A stretch of 38,626 nt of DNA from Verrucomicrobiota bacterium (GTDB lineage: Bacteria > Auribacterota > JABMQX01 > JAFGEW01): positions 1 through 38,626 of the forward strand of contig JAFGEW010000087.1 in the NCBI GenBank assembly GCA_016931415.1, in the 5' to 3' direction. How positions within the stretch are numbered: the first letter of the stretch is position 1; each line of letters opens with the position of its first letter. Made by a program: the position numbers and the translations under genes. Below are positions 15,897 through 23,165 of the stretch, piece by piece. The notes under the pieces were generated by a model, which ran no database searches, had not been told where the DNA came from, and was given only the letters and a program-made list of their open reading frames with translations.

Positions 15897-16982
15897 ATGG
15901 GCGTTTTCGATCGGATGGCAGTCGGCGATCATGAACAGCTTGTCTTCGTGCAGGACCGTGCGTCGGGCCTGCGCGGCATCATCGGCATTCACTCAACCGT
16001 GCTTGGGCCGGCGCTCGGCGGGCTGCGGATGTGGCCGTACAAGACCGAGGACGAGGCGATCAACGACGTGCTGCGCTTGTCGGAAGGGATGACGTACAAA
16101 GCGGCGGCCTCGGGCCTGAACCTTGGCGGCGGCAAGGCGGTCATCATCGGCGATCCGCGCACGGACAAGACGCCCGAGGTGTTCCGCGCCATGGGCCGCG
16201 CGATCGAGCGGCTCGGCGGCTCGTACATCACGGCCGAGGACGTCGGCACCTGCCCCGACGACATGAGCTTTATCCGCGAGACGACCCAGCACGTCACCGG
16301 CTTGAGCCGTGCCGAGGGCGGCAGCGGCGATCCGTCGCCGACGACGGCGGCCGGCGTGCAGGAGAGCATCGTCGCCTGCCTCGAGGCGGTCAACGGCGCC
16401 CCGGCCAAGGGCGACGAGGTACTCGACGGGGTGCGGGTCGCCGTGCAAGGCGTCGGCCATGTGGGCGGCGTGCTGTGCCGCAACCTGGCCGCCAAGGGCG
16501 CGCGGCTCACCGTGTGCGACATCAACGCCGAGCAAGCCGAGCGCGTCTCCAAGCAGTGCGGCGCCACGGTCGTGGCGCCCGAGGCCATCTACGACGTCGA
16601 GGCCGACGTGTTCGCCCCGTGCGGGCTCGGCGCCATCCTCAACGACGAGACGATCCCGCGGCTCAAGTGCCGCGTCGTGGCTGGCGCGGCCAACAACCAG
16701 CTCGCCGACATCAAGCGCCACGGGCCCATGCTCGAGCAGCGCCGGATCCTCTACGCGCCCGACTACGTGGCCAACGCCGGCGGCCTGATCAACATCTACT
16801 ACCGGGACATTCTGGGCCGGGCGTGCGACACCGAGGCTTGGTCGCCGACGGGCATCTACGACACGATGAAGACCGTGCTGCGTGTGGCGAGCGAGCGCAA
16901 GGTGCCCACCTACCAGGCCGCCCAGGAGCTGGCCGGCGTCCGTATCGAGGAGGCCCGGCGCTCCAAGATGGCTCAGCGGTAG
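15897..16982 (+). CDS. Leucine dehydrogenase (Glu/Leu/Phe/Val dehydrogenase family)
   Basis: 361 residues from ATG 15897, chosen because AGGAGG lies 6 bases before it; the frame is open 14 codons further up without such a site. It deaminates branched-chain amino acids with NAD. LGGLRMWPY and GMTYKAAASGLNLGGGKAVI carry the two active-site lysines of the family; AEDVGTCPDDM follows. The NAD-binding domain (about residues 170-310) has VAVQGVGHVGGVLC. NAGGLINIYYR near residue 300 matches the leucine/phenylalanine branch, and the length fits leucine dehydrogenase. The substrate range is inferred: valine or phenylalanine dehydrogenase is possible. ychF follows after 11 bases. Confidence 0.9.
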   Translation: MGVFDRMAVGDHEQLVFVQDRASGLRGIIGIHSTVLGPALGGLRMWPYKTEDEAINDVLRLSEGMTYKAAASGLNLGGGKAVIIGDPRTDKTPEVFRAMGRAIERLGGSYITAEDVGTCPDDMSFIRETTQHVTGLSRAEGGSGDPSPTTAAGVQESIVACLEAVNGAPAKGDEVLDGVRVAVQGVGHVGGVLCRNLAAKGARLTVCDINAEQAERVSKQCGATVVAPEAIYDVEADVFAPCGLGAILNDETIPRLKCRVVAGAANNQLADIKRHGPMLEQRRILYAPDYVANAGGLINIYYRDILGRACDTEAWSPTGIYDTMKTVLRVASERKVPTYQAAQELAGVRIEEARRSKMAQR

Positions 16983-16993
16983 CAGGTGGGCGT

Positions 16994-18073
16994 ATGAAAG
17001 TCGGCCTGGTTGGCTTGCCGAACTCGGGCAAGACCACCGTTTTCAACCTGCTCACCGGCCAGCAACTCGCCGTCGAGCCGTACTTCACCGAGGAGCATAC
17101 CGTCCATCTGGGCACGGCCCACGTGCCCGATGCGCGGGTTGATTTCCTCCACACGTTTCACCCGCGCGCCAAACGCACCTACGCCGAGGTGGTGTTTGTT
17201 GATATGGCCGGCGTGCCCGTCGGCGGCGCCGGCCACGGCTCGAAGGCCCAGCTCTTCTCGTGCGTGCGCGATACCGAGGCCCTCGTCTACGTCGTCGGCG
17301 CGTTTGACAACGAGAGCGTCCTGCGCCCGTTCGACACCGTTGATCCCGTGCGCGATATCGAGACGCTTGACCTCGAGCTCATGCTGGCTGACCTCGAGAT
17401 CATCGACAAGCGCATCGAGCGCATCCACAAAGAGCTTCAGGCCTTCAAGGACAAGTACTCGCCCGAGCTCGACGTCCTTGTGCGCTGCAAAGCGGCGATC
17501 GAGGCCGAACGGCCCATCCGCCGTCTCGGCCTGAGCGCCGATGAGGCCAAGCTGCTGGGCGGCTTTCGGTTCCTCTCGGAGAAACCGTCGGTGGTGCTGC
17601 TCAACACGGGCGAGAGCGACGCCGGGCGTCCCGTGCCCGAGGCCGTTGCGGCCGCGTGCGCCGGTCGTGACTTGCCGGTCTTCGCCATGAGCGCCAAGAT
17701 CGAGGGCGAGATCACCGGGTTGCCCGACGACGAGCAACGCGCCTTTCTCGACGAGCTGGGCATCGCGGAATCCGGCCTCCCCAAGTTCGTACATGCCGTC
17801 TACAGCGCCCTGGGTTTGCGCACGTTCCTGACCATGGGCGACACCGACGTGCGGGCCTGGACCGTGTCGAAGGGTGCAACCGCCCTCGAAGCGGCCGGCA
17901 AGATCCACACCGACATCGCCCGTGGCTTCATCCGTGCCGAGGTCACTGCCTTCGAGGACATCAAAGCCGCCGGCAGCCCCAAAACCGCCAAGGAAGCCGG
18001 CCACCTCCGCCTTGAAGGCAAGGAGTACGTTGTCCGCGATGGCGACGTGATCCTCTTCCGCTTCAGCGTGTAG
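16994..18073 (+). CDS. ychF: YchF/OLA1-family ATPase (Obg-related)
   Basis: 359 residues. YchF binds ribosomes and hydrolyses ATP; in E. coli it is linked to the oxidative stress response. The P-loop is GLPNSGKTT, slightly off the common GLPNVGKST. VVFVDMAGVPVGGAGHGSKA is the switch II region. The base-recognition motif is NTGE (VVLLNTGESDAG), the NxxE form that explains ATP preference. A coiled-coil insert (residues about 125-160) and the TGS/DUF933 domain (about 275-359; RAWTVSKGATALEAAGKIH, VRDGDVILFRFSV) complete the protein. Its last 42 bases are repeated at 19931-19972, so the present 3' end with a TAG stop may have been supplied by an inserted cassette. Confidence 0.95.
   Translation: MKVGLVGLPNSGKTTVFNLLTGQQLAVEPYFTEEHTVHLGTAHVPDARVDFLHTFHPRAKRTYAEVVFVDMAGVPVGGAGHGSKAQLFSCVRDTEALVYVVGAFDNESVLRPFDTVDPVRDIETLDLELMLADLEIIDKRIERIHKELQAFKDKYSPELDVLVRCKAAIEAERPIRRLGLSADEAKLLGGFRFLSEKPSVVLLNTGESDAGRPVPEAVAAACAGRDLPVFAMSAKIEGEITGLPDDEQRAFLDELGIAESGLPKFVHAVYSALGLRTFLTMGDTDVRAWTVSKGATALEAAGKIHTDIARGFIRAEVTAFEDIKAAGSPKTAKEAGHLRLEGKEYVVRDGDVILFRFSV
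18030..18071 (+). repeat. Left copy of a 42-base direct repeat (ychF 3' end)
   Basis: Perfectly identical to 19931-19972. It encodes the last residues of YchF (VRDGDVILFRFSV); the base after the shared block gives TAG here and TGA at the distal copy. It has the position and form of an attachment site. Confidence 0.85.
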
Positions 18074-18080
18074 GAGGAAC

Positions 18081-18109
18081 TTGACACGGGTCGCGTCGTT
18101 CTAGATAGT
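18081..18109 (+). promoter_or_regulatory. Promoter of the three-gene cassette
   Basis: A perfect TTGACA (18081-18086), 17 bases, then GATAGT (18104-18109, four of six consensus). It lies 10 bases inside the left repeat, so the cassette carries its own promoter. Confidence 0.5.
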
Positions 18110-18165
18110 GGCTTCATATCTTGAGGGATCAGCTAACCTCTTGCATCTCGCCCGTAGGAGGAGAC

Positions 18166-19008
18166 ATGGCCATCAGACCCACCCCTCGGCCCGGCGGCAG
18201 AGGGCGTTTGCCTGAATACAGAAGACCGCCGGTCAATGAGGTGGTTCTCGGGGTTCAGTTTGGCGAGCTGACGGATTTCCAGACGGTGCACTCAGGGCTG
18301 TACTGGCAGACGATCAGGGCGCAGTACCCCAAGCTGCAGGAAAGAGCGCCGCTGAGTACAGCGTTCGAGTTCTTCGGGGACCCAGTGAGGTTGGAGCACG
18401 GGGTCCATGTCGAGCAAGTGCCGCCTCTCAGGAGGTGCTGGTTCCTTGACGAATCTGAGAACCGTCTAGTCCAGCTTCAGCCCGAGCGGTTCCTCCACAA
18501 CTGGCGCAAGGTTACCGGAGAGGAGGAGTATCCCCGATACAGCAGTATCAAGAAGAGCTTCGAGCAGCTTTGGCAAGGATTCCTGGGCTTCGTGCAGACG
18601 AACGAGATCGGCAAGATAGCGCCGAACCAGTGGGAAGTCACCTACGTCAACCACGTCTATCGCGGCGAAGGCTGGGATACGCTGGCAGATCTCTCCGATA
18701 TCCTTGCATGCTGGTCGGGCGCCTCCTCCGCGGGATACTTGCCGACGCCGGAGACGAACGCGGTTGCCCTCTCGTATGCGTTTCCCGAGCAACACGGACG
18801 GTTGCACGTGCATCTGGACCTTCGCTTTCAGAGGCCGGGCAACAAGAAGCTCCTGCGTCTGGAGTTGACAGCACGAGGCAAACTTGATTCGGACGACCCC
18901 AGTGATCTCCATCGCTGTCTGGATGTGGGACATGAGTGGATTGTCTGGGGCTTCACAGACCTGACGACCGGGAAAGCGCACAAACTGTGGGGACGGTGTG
19001 ATGTCTGA
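18166..19008 (+). CDS. TIGR04255-family protein
   Basis: 280 residues from ATG 18166, set by AGGAGGAGA immediately upstream. It matches the sporadically distributed TIGR04255 family, whose function is unknown. Marks are RRPPVNEVVLGVQF near residue 20, a Leu/Gln/Arg core (VQLQPERFLHNWRK) near 105, EEYPRYSSIKKSFEQLWQGF and the later EVTYVNHVYRGEGW. The C-terminal half (YAFPEQHGRLHVHLDLRF to LELTARGKL) looks like a second beta sheet, suggesting a two-lobed fold. No signal peptide, helix pair or catalytic motif is seen, so it is cytosolic. It overlaps the next gene by 8 bases. TIGR04255 genes often sit in variable regions of genomes. Confidence 0.75.
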   Translation: MAIRPTPRPGGRGRLPEYRRPPVNEVVLGVQFGELTDFQTVHSGLYWQTIRAQYPKLQERAPLSTAFEFFGDPVRLEHGVHVEQVPPLRRCWFLDESENRLVQLQPERFLHNWRKVTGEEEYPRYSSIKKSFEQLWQGFLGFVQTNEIGKIAPNQWEVTYVNHVYRGEGWDTLADLSDILACWSGASSAGYLPTPETNAVALSYAFPEQHGRLHVHLDLRFQRPGNKKLLRLELTARGKLDSDDPSDLHRCLDVGHEWIVWGFTDLTTGKAHKLWGRCDV

Positions 19009-19525
19009 CGCACTACGCCATTCCAACGGCAGACTCCTGGACGACCGAACGACTGTTCCGGTTGGCGAGGAGGCTCTTAATGAGAAACCTCTCTTCCAGA
19101 GGTGCGGCCCCACTTACGAGGCGGGGACCTTGGTTCTGGTTCCTACCTGGGGCCCGGAATGGTTCGCGTCTGCTCTCGACGGTATCTGGCGAGTCGCGTC
19201 GTTGCGGTCGGACTGGGACGGCGAGGGAAGCCCTCCTCCGTCGCCCGTCGCAGTCGGAACTGCCGTGCGCCTCCTCCAGGGCCTCGTGCATTACGATCTT
19301 CCCTCTCCGTTTGTCTGTCCTCTGAGAGAGGGTGGCCTACAGATCGAGTGGCAGCGTTACGGCAGAGAACTGGAGGTCGAGTTCTGGGATGCGGAGGAGG
19401 TCGGGTACCTGAAGGTGCGTGTGGATGGCTCGACAGAGGAGGGGCAATGCCCCGCTTTCGACCTGCACACGTTTCGAGAGCTCGCGGAGTGGCTGAACGA
19501 GGAGTCTGATCCCGGCAATCCCTGA
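19001..19525 (+). CDS. Small uncharacterised protein with a WDGEG and EGGLQIEW pattern
   Basis: 174 residues. ATG 19001 lies inside the end of the TIGR04255 gene, with GGGGAC just upstream; a GTG at 18998 is directly before it. Residues about 60-150 carry a pattern I know from many unnamed small proteins: LRSDWDGEGSPPPSPVAVGT (a trp-asp-gly block followed by an Ala-rich helix), then PFVCPLREGGLQIEWQRYG and LEVEFWDAEE. The first 55 residues have no recognisable content. It is likely a cytosolic alpha/beta protein. Overlapping translation with the TIGR04255 gene suggests a shared complex or pathway. Function unknown. Confidence 0.65.
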   Translation: MSDALRHSNGRLLDDRTTVPVGEEALNEKPLFQRCGPTYEAGTLVLVPTWGPEWFASALDGIWRVASLRSDWDGEGSPPPSPVAVGTAVRLLQGLVHYDLPSPFVCPLREGGLQIEWQRYGRELEVEFWDAEEVGYLKVRVDGSTEEGQCPAFDLHTFRELAEWLNEESDPGNP

Positions 19526-19536
19526 GCTGTAGTTGC

Positions 19537-19920
19537 ATGGCCAAAGAGGGACTCTCGGTCGAAAGCAGGCCTCCCGTTCGAGAGGACGAGGAGCTATGGG
19601 TCGGCGTCCTGCCGCAGTTCGTCAAGTCCAATCCGGACGGCACGCATCGGCCCTCTTCGGCAACATTCAAGAGCAGAACGCGTCACATATCGGTCTTTCT
19701 TGCCTCGAAGACGACCCCGCAGGAGTGCATGTCGAGGAACCCGACCTGGGTTGGCTTGGCGGCGATTCACGTAGCTCTCCCCAGGGAGCTTGGCTACGAG
19801 GTCGTGGAAGATCCGCTTCCTGGCAATCCCGCCCACGCTGAGATTCTTGGTCCAATCACTAAGAAGGCGCATGCCAAGAGGATGGCAAGAGAGGCGAAGT
19901 GGATCGTTGAGCCGCATTGA
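19537..19920 (+). CDS. Small uncharacterised protein with an RPSSATFK and NPAHAEI pattern
   Basis: 127 residues, 11 bases after the previous stop. HRPSSATFKSRTRHISVFLA and VEDPLPGNPAHAEILGPIT resemble conserved blocks of an unnamed family of small proteins that I associate with the WDG-type protein encoded just before it; this is recall, not a search. The conserved Ser/His/Asn residues could bind a ligand but no catalytic triad is evident. It ends 10 bases before the right 42-base repeat, so it is the last gene of the cassette. No clear ribosome binding site is seen before the ATG. Confidence 0.65.
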   Translation: MAKEGLSVESRPPVREDEELWVGVLPQFVKSNPDGTHRPSSATFKSRTRHISVFLASKTTPQECMSRNPTWVGLAAIHVALPRELGYEVVEDPLPGNPAHAEILGPITKKAHAKRMAREAKWIVEPH

Positions 19921-19930
19921 TCGCGTCATT

Positions 19931-19972
19931 TTGTCCGCGATGGCGACGTGATCCTCTTCCGCTTCAGCGTGT
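19931..19972 (+). repeat. Right copy of the 42-base direct repeat
   Basis: Identical to the ychF 3' end at 18030-18071 but not attached to any gene; followed by TGA in the same frame. This would be the ancestral ychF end if a cassette entered between the two copies. Confidence 0.85.
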
Positions 19973-20099
19973 GAACGTGCTCGTTGGCCCGGTCGGCCGC
20001 CCCTGCGGTGGGTCAAGAAAGCGTGCGCATCGGCCTGAAGGTCTATGCTAGATGTGACCCGCTTGGGACATCCAGGCACTTGCGGGGAGGCGGCGTCTC

Positions 20100-21182
20100 G
20101 TGATTCGCGCGGTCGAACACGCCATGCAGAAGTACTGGGGCTACGACCGGTTTATGCCCCTGCAGCGGCAGGCGATCGAGTGTGCCGTGAACCGCCGCGA
20201 CTCGATTGTCGTGCTGCCGACGGGGGCGGGAAGTCGCTCTGCTTTCAGGCGCCGGCAGCGGCGATGGACGGGGTTGCCGTTGTCGTCTCGCCGCTCATCT
20301 CGCTGATGAAGGACCAGGTCGATGCGCTCGCCGAGTGCGGCGTTCCCGCCGCGCGCATTGACAGCTCGCTGGCGCCGGCGGAGCGCGACGCGGCGTACCG
20401 CCAGATGCGCGCGGGACGCCTCAAGCTCGTCTACGTGGCGCCCGAGCGGCTCGTTTCGGAGCGGTTTGTGGAGATCCTGCGAGACGTGAAGCTCTCGTTT
20501 ATCGCTGTGGACGAGGCGCACTGCGTCAGCCTGTGGGGCCACGACTTCCGCCCCGAGTACCGCGAGCTGGGTGTGCTCAAGGAGCTGTTCCCGAATACGG
20601 CCATCCACGCCTACACGGCCACGGCGACCGAGCAGGTCCGTTGCGATATTGCCGAGCAGTTGCGGCTCGGATCGCCCGAGGTGCTCGTCGGCTCATTCGA
20701 CCGGCCGAACCTCGTCTACAAGGTCGAGCGGCGCGCCAACATGGCCAAGCAGGTCTGCGCCATTCTTGACCGGCACAAGGGCGAGTCGGGCATCATCTAC
20801 TGCATTCGGCGTGCCGATGTGGATGCGCTGTGTGCCGGGCTGATGGGGCTCGGCTACAAGGTGGCCCCCTATCACGCGGGCATGACCGACGAGGACCGCA
20901 AGGCGAACCAGGAGGCGTTCATCACAGAGCGGGTCGACACGATCGTTGCGACGATCGCGTTCGGCATGGGCATCGACAAGTCGAACGTGCGCTACGTCAT
21001 CCACGCCGGCATGCCCAAGTCGCTCGAACACTACCATCAGGAGACCGGCCGGGCAGGCCGCGACGGGCTCGAGGCCGAATGCACGCTGCTCTACACGGGC
21101 GCCGACTTCACGACGTGGTCGAGAATCCTTCAGCACATGGAGCCCGAGCCGATGGAGGTCGCGCAGCGCAAGCTCAGAGATA
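20100..21182 (+). pseudogene. recQ: ATP-dependent DNA helicase RecQ, 5' part, frameshifted and cut by IS630
   Basis: RecQ unwinds DNA 3' to 5' at recombination and repair sites. GTG 20100 follows GGGGAGG; the protein starts MIRAVEHAMQKYWGYDRFMP with the Q motif (LQRQAIE). The Walker A motif is broken: VLPTGAGS is read where VLPTGGGKS is expected, because the G-run at 20222-20226 is one base short. In the next frame the helicase continues normally with GGGKSLCFQAP, DEAHCVSLWGHDFRPEY, YTATATEQVR and YHQETGRAGRDG. The frame then ends at an IS630 inserted after codon GAT (KLRD); it resumes at 22319. Confidence 0.92.
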
Positions 21183-21208
21183 CTACCGGGAGCAGTATTC
21201 ATTGAACA
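21183..21208 (+). repeat. Left terminal inverted repeat of the IS630 element
   Basis: Begins CTACCGGGAGCAGTATT. The opposite end begins CTACTCCGAGCATTATT when reverse-complemented; 13 of these 17 bases match. Confidence 0.75.
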
Positions 21209-21211
21209 CTT

Positions 21212-22261
21212 TCAGATAGCCGCGTAGCGGACATCTTCCTGATGAAAGAAGCGTTGAACCACTTCGGGTTGTTTCTGTGTGCTGCGCAGATACGAGCGCA
21301 CCCCGGCCATCATTTCCTGCTGGTCGTGTGGCCGGTGGCGGCCCACGGCATTGCTCTTGACGTCCTGGTTGAGCCCCGCCTTGGCGGGGTCGGGGTTGAG
21401 TCTCGGGCTGTAGCCCGGCAGGTAGAAGAGCCGGAGCTGCTCGGCGTTCTGGGCGAGCCACCGCTCGACGGCCCTCGAGCGGTGCACGGGATGCCGATCG
21501 ACGATCAGGAACACCTTGCGGCCGACCTGCCGAACCAGGCGTCGCAGAAACGCGACGAACACCGGCGCGGTGAACCGGTGCCGGAACACCATGAACGACA
21601 GTCGTCCACGGTTGGTGATGGCCGAAATCATGTTACAGCCAAACCGCTGGCCGCTGCCCGCGATCACGGGCGTTTTGCCTCGACGCCCGTAGCTGGTGCC
21701 GACCTGATGATCGCTGCGCAGGCCCATCTCGTCGCCCCAATGGATCTCGGCCTTCTCGACCTTGGCGCGGCGCCGAATGCGCGGGTACTCCTCGTTGAGC
21801 CATCGCTTCACGGCGGCCGAGTCTTGCTCGTAGGCCCGGCGCACCGGTTTCTGCGGTGTAAAGCCCCAGGCTTGCAGGTAGCGGCCCACCGTCCAAACCG
21901 AGATCTCAATGCCGAAACGGCGGGCGATCAGCTCCTGCACGGCCTCGCGGGTCCACAAGGCGAACGGCAGCCGGAGTTGGTCCGGGCAGCGGTTCTCGAT
22001 CAGGCGAACCACCGTGGCCGCCTGATGGCCAGCCAAGCGCGAGTGCCGCTTGGGCCCGCGCTTGCGCGCCTTGAGCGCCGCGGCGCCGCCGCGTTCGACC
22101 GCGCGCAGCCAGTTGTGGATGGCCCCGCGGCTGACGCCGAAGACACGGACCGCCTCGACCTGACTCATGCCTTGATCCCGAATAGCGCGCACCACCTGCC
22201 GGCGCAGGTGTTCCTGGGCCGCGGGTGCCAAACGACGAGCATCGAATCGTGTGTTATCCAT
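21212..22261 (-). CDS. IS630-family transposase, probably inactive
   Basis: 349 residues. N-terminal helix-turn-helix (about residues 20-60; MSQVEAVRVFGVSRGAIHNW), then a second, winged DNA-binding part and the DDE domain. The first two acids are visible, D177 in IHWGDEMGL and D255 in FLIVDRHPVHRS. The third should be the E of a YSPELNPDE-type motif; here the sequence is YSPRLNPDPAKAGLNQDVKS, so position 292 is proline and about three residues are added. The DNA shows a CCCCGCC-AA-GGCGGGG hairpin at 21374-21389 in that place. The frame is otherwise intact. No strong ribosome binding site; the ATG is 56 bases from the right end of the element. Confidence 0.92.
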   Translation of the reverse strand: MDNTRFDARRLAPAAQEHLRRQVVRAIRDQGMSQVEAVRVFGVSRGAIHNWLRAVERGGAAALKARKRGPKRHSRLAGHQAATVVRLIENRCPDQLRLPFALWTREAVQELIARRFGIEISVWTVGRYLQAWGFTPQKPVRRAYEQDSAAVKRWLNEEYPRIRRRAKVEKAEIHWGDEMGLRSDHQVGTSYGRRGKTPVIAGSGQRFGCNMISAITNRGRLSFMVFRHRFTAPVFVAFLRRLVRQVGRKVFLIVDRHPVHRSRAVERWLAQNAEQLRLFYLPGYSPRLNPDPAKAGLNQDVKSNAVGRHRPHDQQEMMAGVRSYLRSTQKQPEVVQRFFHQEDVRYAAI

Positions 22262-22291
22262 ACCACGTCATATACACGGCGCCCCGACAAA

Positions 22292-22317
22292 TGTCAAGTA
22301 AATAATGCTCGGAGTAG
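22292..22317 (-). repeat. Right terminal inverted repeat of the IS630 element
   Basis: Inverted partner of 21183-21208, imperfect. It is followed by the duplicated TA and recQ sequence. Confidence 0.75.
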
Positions 22318-22318
22318 T

Positions 22319-23044
22319 ATGTACGACTTCTGCCAGGGTGTCACGTGCCGCCACCGGGCCATCCTCGAGTACTTCGGGCAGTCGTCGAGCACGGCCATCT
22401 GCGCTGCATGCGACGTGTGCCTTGGCGGACTCGAATGCCTGCCTGCGGCCGAGAGCCTGCCCATCGCCCAGAAGATCCTCTCCTGCGTTGTGCGGCTCGA
22501 GGGCCGGTTCGGCGCCGACTACACCGCCTCAGTCTTGGCCGGCTCACGTGAGGGCCGTGTTCTTGCCTACGGCCACGACACACTGAGCACGTACGGGCTC
22601 CTGAAAAACTACGGCAAGCGCCTCGTGCGAGACTGGATCGAGCAACTCGTCGCGCAGGCCCTCTTGCGGAAGGTGGGCGAGTACAACACGCTCGAGGTGA
22701 CGGGCGACGGCAAGCGGGTGCTCATAGGCAAGGCCGTTCCGCGCCTGCTCCCCTCGCAGCGCAAGCAGCCGCCCGCGAAGCTCTCCAAGGCGGCGAAGGA
22801 TTCGTGGGAGGGTGTGGACGAAGAGCTGTTCAGCGCGCTGCGGCAGTTGCGGCGCGAGCTGGCTATCGAAAAGAAGGTGCCGGCTTACGTCATCTTCAGC
22901 GACGCCGCATTGCGCGACATGGCGAGGCGCAAGCCGACCACCCTCGATGCCTTCCTCGAAGTCAGCGGTGTCGGCGAGAAGAAGCGAAGCCAGTATGGCG
23001 CAGCCTTTACCGCTCTGATCCGCGACCATATCGCCTCCGCCTAG
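22319..23044 (+). pseudogene. recQ: RecQ, 3' part (zinc-binding, RQC and HRDC domains)
   Basis: 241 codons continuing the helicase after the IS630. MYDFCQGVTCRHRAILEYFG and ICAACDVC supply the four zinc cysteines. The winged-helix RQC domain covers roughly the middle (YGLLKNYGKRLVRDWIEQLV). A complete HRDC domain closes the protein (LRQLRRELAIEKKVPAYVIF, LEVSGVGEKKRSQYG). Both parts together make about 602 residues, the normal RecQ length, so nothing but the two lesions is missing. It may still be translated from the ATG at 22319 but would lack the motor domain. Confidence 0.92.
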
Positions 23045-23069
23045 GGGCGGCATCTCCTCTGTTTTGGGG

Positions 23070-23098
23070 TTGTCTGCGCTGTGTCGTGCCGGTAGCAT
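23070..23098 (+). promoter_or_regulatory. Possible promoter of the sodium symporter gene
   Basis: TTGTCT (23070-23075), 17 bases, TAGCAT (23093-23098); four of six consensus bases in each box. About 60 bases of leader before the ATG. Confidence 0.35.
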
Positions 23099-23165
23099 GC
23101 TGCGCGTACGCCAGACGGCCTGATCGGGATCGCGTGTGCCTGTTTGATTCAGGGGAGGACGATCC

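Larger units (their letters stand above)
18072..19972 (+). mobile_element. Three-gene cassette inserted at the 3' end of ychF
   Basis: 1901 bases between the start points of two perfect 42-base repeats. Contents: a promoter directly at the left edge, three closely packed plus-strand genes, and no integrase. Codon use differs visibly from ychF (frequent AGA, AGG, CTA and ATA). Insertion that restores the end of the target gene is typical for site-specific integration, but the enzyme would have to act in trans or have been lost. It may equally be a duplication left by another process. Confidence 0.6.
21183..22317 (-). mobile_element. IS630-family insertion sequence in recQ
   Basis: 1135 bases flanked by a TA duplication (21181-21182 and 22318-22319), the usual IS630 target. 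Removing the element and one TA restores an uninterrupted recQ frame (AGA GAT ATG TAC). The ends, 21183-21208 and 22292-22317, form imperfect inverted repeats starting CTAC with a shared GAGCA block. It holds a single transposase gene on the minus strand. Confidence 0.93.

Noticed and set aside
18030-19972. A tRNA gene or integrase as the basis of the 42-base repeats
   Set aside because: The repeat lies in the ychF coding frame, has no tRNA cloverleaf, and none of the three enclosed genes has integrase motifs.
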